Assembly: GCA_024220525.1 (NCBI GenBank)
Contig: JAMYWO010000015.1
Location: forward strand, 1 to 46,796
Length of the DNA: 46,796 nucleotides
Direction of reading: 5' to 3'
Origin: Cochliopodium minus
Taxonomy: Eukaryota; Discosea; Himatismenida; Cochliopodiidae
Shown: one piece after another, positions 22,325-33,361 of the stretch
Position numbering within the stretch: position 1 is the first letter of the stretch
How the letters are laid out: each line of letters starts with the position of its first letter
The notes under the pieces: generated by a model
The model's input: the letters and a program-made list of their open reading frames with translations, nothing else
Told to the model about the DNA's origin: nothing
Database searches by the model: none
Program-made: the position numbers and the translations under genes

Positions 22325-23293
22325 ATGGAAGAAGAATTAGTCACATATGAAGGGTATCATCATTCTAATTTCTTTATAATCAAATATATACTAAAATATT
22401 TTATATAAAAGAGGATGTCATTGTAAATCAGTGAGATATAGAGTGAAAGCAGTTAAAAGTAAGAAAAAAAAACAACTCAAATTAAACAAAAATTGTAGAA
22501 AGTCTTTATATCCTCCATAAAAACTTCCTCCAAAAAAAAATGAAGAAAAATATTCTTATATGTAGTTTTAAGATATAGATTCATTGTTAAATCATGTATC
22601 AAAAGATTCAATTATTATAATCGAAAAGAAAATTACTTTGAAAATTCAAAAACAAAAAAAAAAATTTGTTGAATCTTTTTTCTTTTTTTTTTTTTGTTAA
22701 GGTTTGGTTTGTCAAGAATGCAACTGTTCAATATGCATCATGAAAGGATTCGTACATCTAATTGTGCCAAATAAAAACTTTGAGTTGGTAGAAGGAAAAG
22801 ATGCAATCAAAACATACACCTTCAACACCAAGGTGGCTCAGCACTTATTTTGCTCAAATTGTGGAATTTGTTCGTACTACGTGTAAAAAAATAAAAAAAA
22901 AGTTTATTTTAAAAAATTTATCAAAAAAAATTTTATTTAGTCCCAGATCAAACCCAAATGTAATTATTTTTCAAAAATAAAATAAAATGCAAATAAATTT
23001 TTACTTTATTTAAATAATTAAATATTTTTTAGTTTTTAATAATTTATTTAGTTTTTAATTTAATTAAAATTTTTTGATAATTTTTTTTGTTTTCAATTAA
23101 AAGGGTTACAGTATAAATGTTAGGTAAAAAAATCTCTTGTTAAGATTTTATTTAATTAGATTATTTTTTGCTTCTTTTAAAAAGATGTTTAGATGAATTT
23201 GTTAGTGGGAAACTCATTGTCACTCTCGAGAAATTTGACGGGAGAGATAACTGGGAAAATCACGCCAAAGAAATTTCTCATCTCTCAAACTAA
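22325..23293 (+). CDS. CENPV: CENP-V / GFA-domain zinc protein
   Basis: Six exons: 22325-22353, 22412-22458, 22702-22882, 22941-22959, 23104-23123 and 23185-23293 (405 nt, 134 residues). The zinc-binding pattern of the GFA (glutathione-dependent formaldehyde-activating) domain is complete: GCHC, then CNCSIC, then FCSNCG. Further family marks are YTFNTKVAQHLFC, PRSNPN and CLDEF. In animals CENP-V is microtubule- and centromere-associated; other members may be thiol-linked enzymes, so the role here is open. Two exons are only 19 and 20 nt. Confidence 0.88.
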
Positions 23294-23376
23294 AAACAAA
23301 TTATTTAAGAAACTTTTTTGTTTTAATTTAAAAAAATAAAAAAATTTTCGTTGAAAAATAAAAAATTAAAAAAAAA

Positions 23377-24427
23377 ATGTTGTTAGAAATAGTTTTGGGA
23401 TTGATTATAATTTTTTATATTTGGAAATATTTCTTTTTCGTACCTCATCCTCTCACTGATCTCCCTCTGGAGAAATACATCGAATTCCAAGATGAAAAAT
23501 CACTTGCATATTACCTCGAATCCTTCCTCAAGGTTTTTCCCAAAGAGATAGGATTCATCATTGGACAGTAATCAACAAAAAATACCAATATTATAAAATC
23601 AATATTAAAGTGAATAACGAAATCTTTTTAAAAAATTTTTATTTGAAATTTTCTCTTTTTTAATTTTCACTTAATATTCCATTCACCTAAACAATAAAAA
23701 AAATTTTTAATCATTTTTAATCAGTATAATGTTCTATCCAACTTATGCTGGTCTTTTATTCAAATCGTACATGTGGCCTGTAAAAAATTTTTTTTTAATA
23801 TTCTTCCTTTAATCATTTTTTATTTGGCAGAACAAGAGACCTTGGTACTCGAGAATAGATGAAAATGTAATTCTGGGTGCAGCTCCACTCAAAAAATATT
23901 TGCCAAAACTTGTTGAAGAAAAAGTCAAAGTAAATAAATAAAAAAATTATTCAAAAGAATTTTCAAAGAAAAAAGAAATAATTTGAAATTTTTCTAAAGT
24001 TAGTTGTAAATGTCACTCATGAATTTGTTGGTCTTAAAGAATTTAAAGAACATGGTATTAAAGAAATACAGCTTCAAGTGGTGGACATGACCGCACCTGC
24101 TTTAGAGCAAATCGAGCATGCTGTAGAGGAAATGAATAAACATGTTAAAAATAATCCTAATTCCTCCATTTATGTTCATTGCAAAGTAAAAATAAATAAA
24201 TTTTTAATTTTAAATTTTAAATAATTTTATTATTATTTTTAAAGGCGGGAGTTGGTAGATCTGCAACAGTGTTGATGTGTTATTATTTGTCCAAATTGAA
24301 GAAGTCTCCTTTAGAGATTCAAAAGTTCCTACAGTCCAAGCGTCCCCAAACCTATCCACATCTTTGGAAGAGAAGGGTGATAAAAGAGTGGGTCAAAAAA
24401 TATCTTTTGGAAAATCAAAACAAATAA
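23377..24427 (+). CDS. PTPMT1: PTPMT1-like dual-specificity phosphatase
   Basis: Exons 23377-23567, 23725-23779, 23831-23929, 24000-24185 and 24245-24427 (714 nt, 237 residues). The active-site loop HCKAGVGRSAT has the Cys and Arg of the CX5R motif. VVDMTAP supplies the general-acid aspartate. WYSRIDENVILGAAPL and IMFYPTY match PTPMT1, the mitochondrial phosphatidylglycerophosphate phosphatase of cardiolipin synthesis. Ahead of this is a membrane helix (LEIVLGLIIIFYIWKYFFF), in keeping with membrane anchoring. The enzyme function is inferred from the family; plant and protist relatives act on similar lipids. Confidence 0.87.
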
Positions 24428-24572
24428 ACAAAAAATTGTTTAAAAAAATAAATTAAAAAACAAAAATTTAAATAAATAAATCAAACTTTAATTTAACAAA
24501 CAAAAATAAAAATAAATGTATGTAATCTTGAAAAAACAAAAATAAATGATTTCTCAATATTCCAAAATCCAA

Positions 24573-25720
24573 TTAATTGACCAATCCCTCTTCCTCTACA
24601 TCACTAGATACTTTGACACTTTGATCGCTAACAATCTCTCCATCGACCTCAATATCATCTTCCTCGAAAAACTTGTATTTCTCATTCACTTTCTTTTTCT
24701 TTCTGCATGACAAACAAAGAGTGAAGATACAGTAGACTAACGAGGACAATAATGATAACCCTGTTACTACCCAGGCCACTGCTATTAGTCTTTTGTTGAC
24801 AATGTAGAATTCTTCTTCTTTACATTCTGAATCAGTTCCGAAAATTACTTTTTTTTTTAGATAAATTTTGTTTAAAAATAAAAAATAATAAGAAAAAAAA
24901 AACTTGTGAGAATAATTTCTTATTTTTTTAATTGACTTGTTTTTTTTACGTTTTTAAAACGAGAATAATCATTTATTAAAAAAAAAATTTTAAAAAGTAA
25001 AATTTTTAAATTGTGAAAGTTATTTCAAGAGAAATTTAATTTGATTTAATAATAAATTTGAATTATTTCAATATTTTTTTTCTATTTGATTTTTTTTTAT
25101 TACAATAAGTTCCAATGGACAGATCCACTATTATTGCAATCACCATCATCGCATGAAACACTTTAAAAAAAATTCTTACAATACAACATTTTCCCATTGT
25201 TTCACTCGATTCCCATATCTTCCAAAAAAAATAATTAAAAAAAATCTCAAATTAATTGAAAAAATAATGAAAATTAAGAGAAATAAAAAAATTAATAAAA
25301 AGATTGAGTAAATTTTTTTTTGACTTTTGTTCTCAAATTTTTTACTTTCAATTTTTTTGCTTTTTTTATTCTGAAAGTCAATATAGCTAAATCTGTTATC
25401 CTTGATATCGAATATATCATTATCAATCCAGATATACTTGAAAGCCACATCCTATCAACATTTTTTTCAATAGAGATTAAAATCAAAGAAATGATTTGAT
25501 TTGTATTTTTTTTTCAGTTAAATATATTTCCAGTTTTTTATTTTTTTCTTTACCATAATTTATGACAATGTTCCTTCTTTGTTATTATTGAATAGGTGCA
25601 TCCTATTGTTGCAAATACAAATAATAATATATACATGATGAAATAGAAGATGTGGGGATCGATGGGAATCTTCTCATTTTTGTGATCATCTCTATCATCC
25701 TTATACTTTGTTCCTCTCAT
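24573..25720 (-). CDS. Multi-exon membrane protein, exon map uncertain
   Basis: Two ends are clear. The first exon (25553-25720) starts MRGTKYKDDRDDHKNEK and has a hydrophobic helix (IFYFIMYILLFVFATIG). The last (24573-24847) has VAWVVTGLSLLSSLVYCIFTLCL, then a basic CRKKKK and an acidic tail ending EEEGLVN. Between them, 25325-25451, about 25185-25218 and 25104-25160 look like exons, but I could not find one set of splice sites that keeps a single frame. Cysteine-rich or hydrophobic readings are both possible for the middle. It may be a tetraspan-type protein. It converges on the phosphatase gene with a 145-bp gap. Confidence 0.5.
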
Positions 25721-26025
25721 GGGAATTTAAAAGTTTCCAATTTTTTTATTAATTTTTTAAAATTAAAATTGATTAGGGGAAATATGTATCAATAATAACT
25801 ACTTTCTTAATGAATTCACTTTGCAAACTAAATCAATCCTTTATAATATTTGCTGAATTGATTATTTTCCAATTGTCTAAAATGATTTTTTTTGATTTGC
25901 CTGTTATTTAATTTGATACCTCTACATTCAATAATTTGGATATAATAAGATGGTATTCACAAGATGGATTTAAAACAGTTCAAAAGAATAAAAAATTCAA
26001 AAAAAAATAGCTTTCAAAAGAAATA
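25721..26025. other. Divergent intergenic region
   Basis: About 300 bp between a minus-strand membrane gene and BolA; AT-rich, and probably contains both promoters. No gene seen. Confidence 0.55.
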
Positions 26026-26543
26026 ATGAAAAAATTTATAGGTCCTATTCAAAAACAAATCGAATCAAAACTCTTGAAATCATTTTCCCCAACATTTTTG
26101 GAAAGTAAAAAAATATATTTCAAATAAATGGGACTAATATTAAACAAATATCATCACTATAAATATATAAAAGTTGAGAATGAGAGTTATAAACATAATG
26201 TTCCAAAAGATAGTGAATCACATTTTAAGGGTAATTTATAATTTTTCAACAAAAGAAAATATATTTTTTACTTCTTTGAATATAGTTGTGATAGTATCGA
26301 AAGATTTTGAAGGAAAAACAGTTATCACTCAACATAGAGAAGTAAATAAAGTTTTAGGTAATATCTATCCAATATACAACCAAATTTTTTGAAATTATAA
26401 TTTATATTCTCTCAAGTATAGAAGAGGAATTGAAAAATAACATACATGCTTTAGCAATCAATACCAAGACTCCATTACAATGGGAAAATATACAATTGAA
26501 AGAATTCAAAACCCCTAATTGCCTCGGAGGATCAAAAAATTGA
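26026..26543 (+). CDS. BOLA1: BolA-family protein
   Basis: Four small exons: 26026-26104, 26174-26230, 26286-26357 and 26422-26543 (330 nt, 109 residues). The joined protein follows bacterial and mitochondrial BolA throughout: IESKLLKSFSPTFLE, NESYKHNVP, DSESHFKVVIVS, FEGKTVITQHR, NNIHALAINTKT and the end PNCLGGSKN. BolA proteins pair with monothiol glutaredoxins and help iron-sulfur cluster handling. The HNVP and SESHFK core is most like BOLA1. No long presequence is visible before IGPIQKQI. No exon exceeds 122 nt, so a plain reading-frame scan would miss it. Confidence 0.93.
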
Positions 26544-26720
26544 ACAATAATTAAAAAAAATGAAAAAATATGTCAATAAAGTATTTATAAGTTAACATTA
26601 TCATCAATTATTTGTATCACACCTTTTTTATTTTTTTCAGTTATTTTTTTATTTCAACCGCCATTAATTTGAAAATAATAAAATATAAAAAAAAAGGGTT
26701 GAACGATTTCTATTTGATAA

Positions 26721-27776
26721 ATGAGTCTCATAATTGATTTCTTTGAGTATACTGGTAGAAATATATTTTTTATATACGACAGTTTATTTTCCACGAGACC
26801 CACCAACAGAAGAAGAAAAAGACATAATCAAAATAGAAAAACACAAAGAAAGAAATTAGAAGAAGTATCTTTGATCAGAAAGATCGCACATACTCTTGGA
26901 ATCCTCCCCATCAAAAAAAGAAATTATATCACTGAGAAAGAAATCGATACACAAGCATATCAGCAAAGAAGAAAGAGAATCATAGAGAATCAAAATAATA
27001 ATAAATATAGCGATTTGTATCAAGATGAAGACGAAGAAATGCAACAATCAAATTATCTAGTTCATTCTTCAAATAACAACAACAATTTTAACTATAACAA
27101 GAATAATAATGTATCTTCTTCTCCTAATAATCTCAAGGTTCATGACGAGATGGAGGCTCAGAAAATAATAGCTTTGCAAGAGGAATTGGAGAAATTGCGC
27201 CAAGAAATCTCGAAAATAACTACGAAAATAGATTCTTCAAACGAAAGTCCAACATCAGAACATACAAATACACAAATAGGTAAATTATAATTGATAAATG
27301 ATAAAAAATATAACGATATTAAATATAAAAAACTTATATTTGACCCTTTATAAAGAGCGATCAAGTATTTATAACATTCATAAAACGTAAATAAATATTT
27401 ATTGAATACATATCTTCCTCTAGAATCAAGAATCCCAACACCTCCACCCCTTCCTCCAACATCTTCCATACCATATCTCAATTACAACAATAATCATATT
27501 CCCACAAACAACAATGATAAAGAGAATACTGTTCCCCAAGTATCGATGGCGAATATTGTTAAAAATGCGATCATATCTGGCAAAACAAAACTGAAACCTA
27601 TTGAATTAACTACCACCCCAAACAAAAAAAGAGCCACCAAGGAAGAAGAAGAAAATATGGAATTTGTTCTTGCACTCAAAAAGAAATTTAAGATGACTCT
27701 CAACTCCCCTTCTTCTCCTAATCGCACTCACAACACCAGTTGGGATCCTCAAGTATTTTCCCCTCAAAATTTTTGA
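26721..27776 (+). CDS. MTFR-like (mitochondrial fission regulator) protein
   Basis: Two exons, 26721-27279 and 27424-27776 (912 nt, 303 residues). The C-terminal third matches the plan of the Mito_fiss_reg family: a proline run (TPPPLPP), MANIVKNAIISGKTKLKPI, an acidic/basic EFVLALKKKFKM segment and a final SWDP. The N-terminus has a basic arginine-rich stretch (TNRRRKRH). The middle is asparagine-rich (NNNNNFNYNKNNN), a common form of protist low complexity, followed by a coiled coil (ALQEELEKLRQEI). In animals these proteins promote mitochondrial fission. The family call rests on remembered motifs and is moderate. Confidence 0.65.
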
Positions 27777-28284
27777 TTATTTTAATAGAATTTTCAAATA
27801 TTTAATAAATTGTTATTGTTCTATCCAATTGTATCATAGAAATATCCATTCTGTTTATTTGATAATATAATTTTATTCAACTATTGATGTACCTCCAAAT
27901 TTTTTAATGGAATATAACATACAATTTGGAATTCAACATATTCATCTTATATACCAACAATCATTCAAATATATCAAATTGGAATTCAAATTTTTTTTTT
28001 CCAAATTTTTTTTGAATTTTTTTTCAAATTGTTTTGTAATTTTCAAAATCCAATCTTTTTATTGAAGAAACTTTTATTTCAATCTAAATTCTTAAAATTC
28101 AAAGTTTCAGAAGAATACAACACACTTTGAATCTTCTATTTTTGTTTAAAATACTTTAAAATTTGTTTCCATTAATGAAATTATAAAAAAAAAAATCAAA
28201 AAAATATCAAAAAATAATATAAAAATAAATTAAAAAAAAAAGTCACTGTATAAATATTGATAGAAGTAACACATATATTCAAAA
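27777..28284. other. Intergenic region
   Basis: About 500 bp, AT-rich, with repeated AATTTTTTTT words near 27985-28040. No gene seen. Confidence 0.6.
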
Positions 28285-29311
28285 ATGTCAAAACATAAAC
28301 TGTGTATTCTTGGGGATGGTGGAGTAGGTAAAAGTTATTGAGAAGGATTCAAAAATATTTTTTTACCCTATTAAATCATAAAAAGGGAAAACTGCATTGT
28401 AAGAGGAAATTTGTTTTATTTGTAATGAATAGATTTGATATATCAAAATTTATAGCACTATACAATTCTGTACAAATCAATTCGTAACAGAGGTACATAT
28501 TTTTTAATTTATTTGTTGTCAATTTATGTTCATCATTATCAAAGTATGATCCAACAATTGAAGATTCTTATAGAAAACAAGTTGTTATAGATGATATAAA
28601 TTGTATGATAGAAATTCTGGATACTGTAAGAAAAACTTTTCAAAATAAAAAGAAAAAATATAGTGGAGAAAAAATTTTAATTTTAATGATGATCATCCCA
28701 AATATTAGGCCGGACAAGAAGGTTAAATAAAAATAAAAATATTGATTTATTTTGGAATTAAAAATAAATTTTTTAACTCATTTTTAAAAATTAGAGATTT
28801 TATTTATAATAAAAATCAGTGATAATATTATTTTCCTCTTTCAATACTAAATATTCACTGATATAACTCCTATATATAACATGTACTCAATCATTTTATA
28901 CGATATATAGAATTCAAAGCATTAAGAGATCAATGGATCCAAGATTGCGAGGGATTCATCTTAGTATATGCAATCACCTCCAGAAGATCCTTCGAACAAA
29001 TCATGGAATTCGTCTCGCAAGTAGAAAGGGTCAAAGACGAAGATAAAGAATCTCTCCAAATGATCCTCGTAGGCAACAAATGTGATTTAGCAGACAAAAG
29101 AAAAGTATCCGTCCAAGAAGGTGAAAAACTTGCACAAGAACTTCACGCTTCTTTTAAGGAAGGTTCCGCTAAGACTAGAGTCAATGTGGAGGAGACTTTT
29201 TTCGATCTTGTTCGCAAGCTTAGATCTTCTCAAGGCGGTGGCAACACTACCAATGGTAAAAATAGTAAGCCTAAGAAGAAGGAAAGTTCTGGCCTTTGTT
29301 CTCTTTTGTAA
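28285..29311 (+). CDS. Ras-family small GTPase
   Basis: Six exons: 28285-28327, 28386-28398, 28456-28492, 28545-28625, 28709-28721 and 28911-29311 (588 nt, 195 residues). G1 GDGGVGKT, switch [13 protein letters not shown]3 DTAGQEE, G4 NKCD and G5 SAK are all present. The tail is basic ([14 protein letters not shown]) and ends in a CAAX box, CSLL, whose final Leu predicts geranylgeranylation and plasma-membrane targeting. The 13-nt second exon contributes the lysine and threonine of the P-loop, and the 13-nt fifth exon the AGQE of switch II, so mis-splicing of either would abolish GTPase function. Closest by eye to Ras/Rap; the exact subfamily is not set. Confidence 0.95.
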
Positions 29312-29662
29312 TGATAATACCAAATTTTTTTTTTCGGGGGAGGAAAAAAAACCATTTCTTTTTTTTTTTTCTAAAATAAATAAATAAAAATAAAATGATT
29401 TGTTTAATCCCTTATCTATCCGTTAATAAAAATCTAATTTTGTATCCAAGTTTTGTATATCCATTTATCGAATACATCATTTAAAATATCCGATATATCC
29501 TATCTTTGTTATCACTTTTATTCGAAACAATATTCACTTTCAAAAGATAAGATGGAACGTAGGTAGTTCGATTAAATTTTTGTGATCTTGATTTAAAAAA
29601 TAAAATATAAAGTTGGAGAAAAGTTACCTATAAGTATAACAAACATTTAAAAAAATAAAAAT
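29312..29662. other. Intergenic region
   Basis: About 350 bp between Ras and SmF, AT-rich, no gene seen. The A-run-TTG motif at 29663-29673 ends it. Confidence 0.55.
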
Positions 29663-29690
29663 AAAAAAAATTGTTCTACTCTTCAATTCG

Positions 29691-30211
29691 ATGTCAAATG
29701 TAAATTTTCATTCAATAAACCAAATCTTCTTTTATAACATCAATTTACAAAAGATCCTTTTTAATTTTTTTCTTCCTTTCCTCCTTTTAGCTCATCCCTG
29801 TAAATCCCACTCCTTTTTTGAATGAAATGATTGGAAAGAAAATTCTCATCAAACTTAAATGGGGAATGGAATATCAAGGTGTATTGAAATCTGTTGATCA
29901 ATATATGAACTTATTGGTAAGCAAATTTATAAACAAAAAAAATAATTAATTTTTCTCACAATAAAAAAATATATCAAACATCATATATCCACTCATATTG
30001 TATACAATAGACATCTTATTAAAAACAAATGTATTATATTCCTTTTTTATTTTCTTATGCAAAATTTTTAACGTTATTTTTTTCTTTCTCAACCAAAAAG
30101 CTCACAGACGCTGTGGAATTGGTAAATGAGAAAAAGACTGGAGATCTTGGAGAATTGTTGATCAGATGTAATAATGTTCTTTATGTAAGAGAAACACCAA
30201 GGGAATATTAA
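29691..30211 (+). CDS. SNRPF: Sm protein F (spliceosomal core)
   Basis: Three exons: 29691-29699 (only nine bases, MSN), 29791-29916 and 30101-30211; 246 nt, 81 residues. SmF is part of the heptameric Sm ring of U1, U2, U4 and U5 snRNPs. Sm1 motif: [28 protein letters not shown]. Sm2 motif: [15 protein letters not shown]. The N-terminal NPTPFLN matches the family closely. The tiny start exon is supported by phase and by the family N-terminus. A spliceosome core gene is in keeping with the heavy intron load of the window. Confidence 0.95.
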
Positions 30212-30487
30212 AAAATAAAATGAATTATATGAAGAAATAAAGGGAAATAAAGTATAAAAAGTTAAATTATTTCATAAAAAAAAACCCAAATAAAACTATC
30301 CATCTTTTCTAAATCAATTTTTTTGATTCATCTTTTATATATCTTCAAAATATTTAAATTTGATCTTACAAAATAACTCATATTATGAATGATGAGAAAT
30401 GTGTACAATTATGAGGTTTAATGGAGAACAAATCCTTCAAATGTGATCATTTAGTTAAAACAGTGAATATTGGAAAAAAAAAAAAAA

Positions 30488-32004
30488 ATGAGCGACACTC
30501 ACAATACTAATTTAACTGTGGAAGGTAATAATATTTGAGTATAAAAGTTGTATATTTGAAGGATTTTAATCAAATTAATTATAAATTCTATCGAATAAAC
30601 ACTTGATTATCTTCTATATTGTAAAATGGAATGATCAGATGGAGTAAAGAACCCTAAAAAGAATTCCAAATCAAATGAAACTCCAAAGAAGACTAAATCA
30701 AACTCCAAACAAGATAATACCGAAGAAAAAACACCCAAAAAGAAACCCAACAAAAAAGAATCTATACCAATAAAAGAAAAAGAGGAAGATCATAACGAAG
30801 TATCTTCGGAAACATCCAAAAAAACGCCTAAAAAGACTCCCAATAAAACTCCCAAAAAAACACCAACTAAAAAAGATTCAAATGAAACAAAGGAAGAAAG
30901 GTTGTTTTTTTTTCTTAAAATAATGTTTCTTCTTTTCCTTAAATATAATACCAAGTTTTCTATTAAATTTATTATTTCATTTTAAATTTATTCTATCTAT
31001 TTTTTCAAAATTTTTAAATTTTTTTTTCAGTGAAGAGATTTCCAACAATGAAACATCTTCTAAGAAAAAAATTTCAGAGAAAAGATTGGACAACTTCAAA
31101 GCTTTGGTGGAGAAACACAACGAGGCACTCAGAAAAGAAGAAGAAAAGATATTGAACGAAAATGATCTCCCTTTAGAAAGTTTTATTGATATTTTATTAA
31201 CAAAAGAAAGCAAGAAACACTTACAAATTTTTATGGAGAGCAACAAAAATTTTAAGTTTGATATTAAAACTCTGAAGAGTTGGAATGATTTCACTCTACT
31301 GCAGAAAAAAACTTATGTTGTGTGGTTGATGATCAGAAGTCGATTGGAGTCTTATTTCCCTTTATATGTACTTTTTTTGTTTATTATTTTTAATTATTTT
31401 TAATTATATATATATATATTTTTGAATATCTTTTTGTTTCTTTCGTTTGAATTAGTTATTGGATAAAGACTTTGATTTGGACAATTACTATTTCGAAAAC
31501 AAACAGATAAGAGAAATTACCACACAACTATTTAACTCTCACGGTCCCATTTCATGTTCAATAAACAACCCAAACATTTGTATCACTGTTTCTCCTCTGT
31601 GTCTAGTAATGGGAGGACTTAATTCGGAAAGTAATAATACCTTTTTTTTTGAATTTTATTTCATTTTTTTTTATTTTTTTTGAAAAGGATCTCTTTACAA
31701 CATCAAGAATATTTGGGAACTTGATCATAAAATTCCAAAAGCTATTTTATTGGATTATTTGATTGAAAAGGAGTTTGTCCTTAGAAATGATAGCGGAAAG
31801 AAAAAATACAAGGAGAATCCCAACAAAGCACTCGAAAAACATCATATCAACACAATAATATCTTATTTTCTTTCAACCAAGAATTTAAAGTGGGCTTGTA
31901 AAGTTTGTAACAAGCAAAAAGGAGCTACTTTTGATATAAATTGCAAAGAATTCAAGAAATTTATCAGTAAATTTGCTGATAAATTGGAAGAAAAAAAAAA
32001 TTAA
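30488..32004 (+). CDS. HNH-type nuclease-like protein with Lys-rich N-terminus
   Basis: Five exons: 30488-30524, 30639-30900, 31031-31367, 31456-31630 and 31688-32004 (1,128 nt, 375 residues). Residues about 15-105 are dominated by (S/T)PKK-type repeats (KKTPKKTPNKTPKKTP), like histone H1 tails or AT-hook linkers, implying nuclear DNA binding. The C-terminal half has an HNH/Zn layout: an upstream C-x7-C (SCSINNPNIC), WELDHKIPKA, then HHIN and NLKWACKVCNKQKG with the CxxC and CN..K of the motif. A coiled helical region lies between. It could be a nuclear DNA-repair or structure-specific nuclease, or a domesticated mobile nuclease. No active element is seen around it. Confidence 0.65.
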
Positions 32005-32378
32005 TTTTTTATTTAAATAAAGGTTGGATTTTGAACAAAAAAAAGTGACTTTGTTTGTTTCATTATAATTGTGAGTTTCTTTAATTAATGTTTCAAGAGA
32101 AACTTTTTATTATTATTCATCTTCTTTTTCTTTTGTTTGGAATGTTCTTGTCCAGATTACTTGTAATTAAGATATTTGTCACTACTTGTTTTTGAAACTA
32201 CCAATTAACTTTGGCTTCTTATTTCGAAGATGGATTTCTGTTTTTTGTCAGTATTCTGATTTAGGGCGTTGTATGGTGACTTTGGTCTACAAAGTTATAC
32301 AAACTTTTTTTTTTTAATTCTCAAATATTTTTTTTTAATAAAAATTCAAATTGGAATTATTTGGAATTTTATTCAGGA
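32005..32378. other. Convergent intergenic region
   Basis: About 370 bp between two converging genes; 3' untranslated sequence of both is likely. No further gene seen. Confidence 0.6.
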
Positions 32379-33071
32379 TCAATCATCAGATTTTTCATCG
32401 GTGTGATATTTTGTCAAATATTCGAAGATTTCATTAAATTCCTCTTCTGATGCAGTGGCAAGGAGAGAAAGAACCTTCTTCAATTTCTTTAATGGATCAT
32501 CCTTTTGAGAACTATTGTGTTGACCATTTGAATTGTCATCTTGATCGAAAGAAATTTCCTCTTTTCTCAGGATACTTTCCCAAGCTTTTTTGAATTTTTT
32601 AGAATTTTTGCTTGTTTATAAGTAATCACTTTGACGCCAGAATCTCTTTGTATAAGCACAGTTGGATTTAAATGATTTTTGTCTTGAAACTATTTTTTCC
32701 AAAGATTCTTTAGAAATTGTATGTCGGATAGAGTTCTTTATATTGCATATCTGGCAAGTATAAATTAGATAAACTTCTGAATCAAATTTTAAAATGCATT
32801 CCTCTTTTTTTGAGTCAAATTGAACCACATGAGCTATTATTGGACCTTTAATTTTTTTATTATAAAGTTCTTTACATTGAGGACATTTTTTGCTAGATTC
32901 ACAATTCAATTGCCATGCTTTCAATCTATGAACTTCTTTCAAATCATGATCTAAAGATGTACAAATAGCATGAACATATTTATATTCTTTTTTCTTCTCA
33001 AAATCATCAAATTCTTTTTGTAATTGGTTTAAATTAATTAATTTGGTCCTTTCATCTTTTTCAGAATTCAT
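32379..33071 (-). CDS. Putative zinc-ribbon protein, unknown function
   Basis: Two exons, 32630-33071 and 32379-32584 (648 nt, 215 residues), separated by a 45-bp intron. Two CxxC pairs, KCPQC and TCQIC, stand about 45 residues apart within a beta-rich stretch (IIAHVVQF, EVYLIYTC), fitting a zinc ribbon. The N-terminus is a charged coiled coil; the tail is acidic (KYHTDEKSDD). I recognise no family. Confidence 0.65.
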
Positions 33072-33361
33072 TTTTTTTTTTATTTTTTTTTTTTTTCAAA
33101 ATTCAAAAAAAAACTGACTCTTCAAACAAACAAATTTTTGTCTTTCCAAACATAAATGAAAAAAATAATGATTATTTTGAATAAATTGCTTTTCTCATAT
33201 TTTACAAATAAGACAATCCTTAATACAGAGGTAATAATTAAGATATCAAATTAGCAAACATGATATTACATCTGAACAAGAAAAAAAGTTTTTTATTTAA
33301 ATAAAGTTTATTATTTTTGAATACAAAGGTTGGAATTTAACAAAAAAAAAGGTTTTCTTCT

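Noticed and set aside
25185-25448. Tetraspanin-like cysteine loop in the 24.6-25.7 kb gene
   Set aside because: No set of splice sites kept frame through both the cysteine-rich and hydrophobic readings; left as an uncertain membrane protein.
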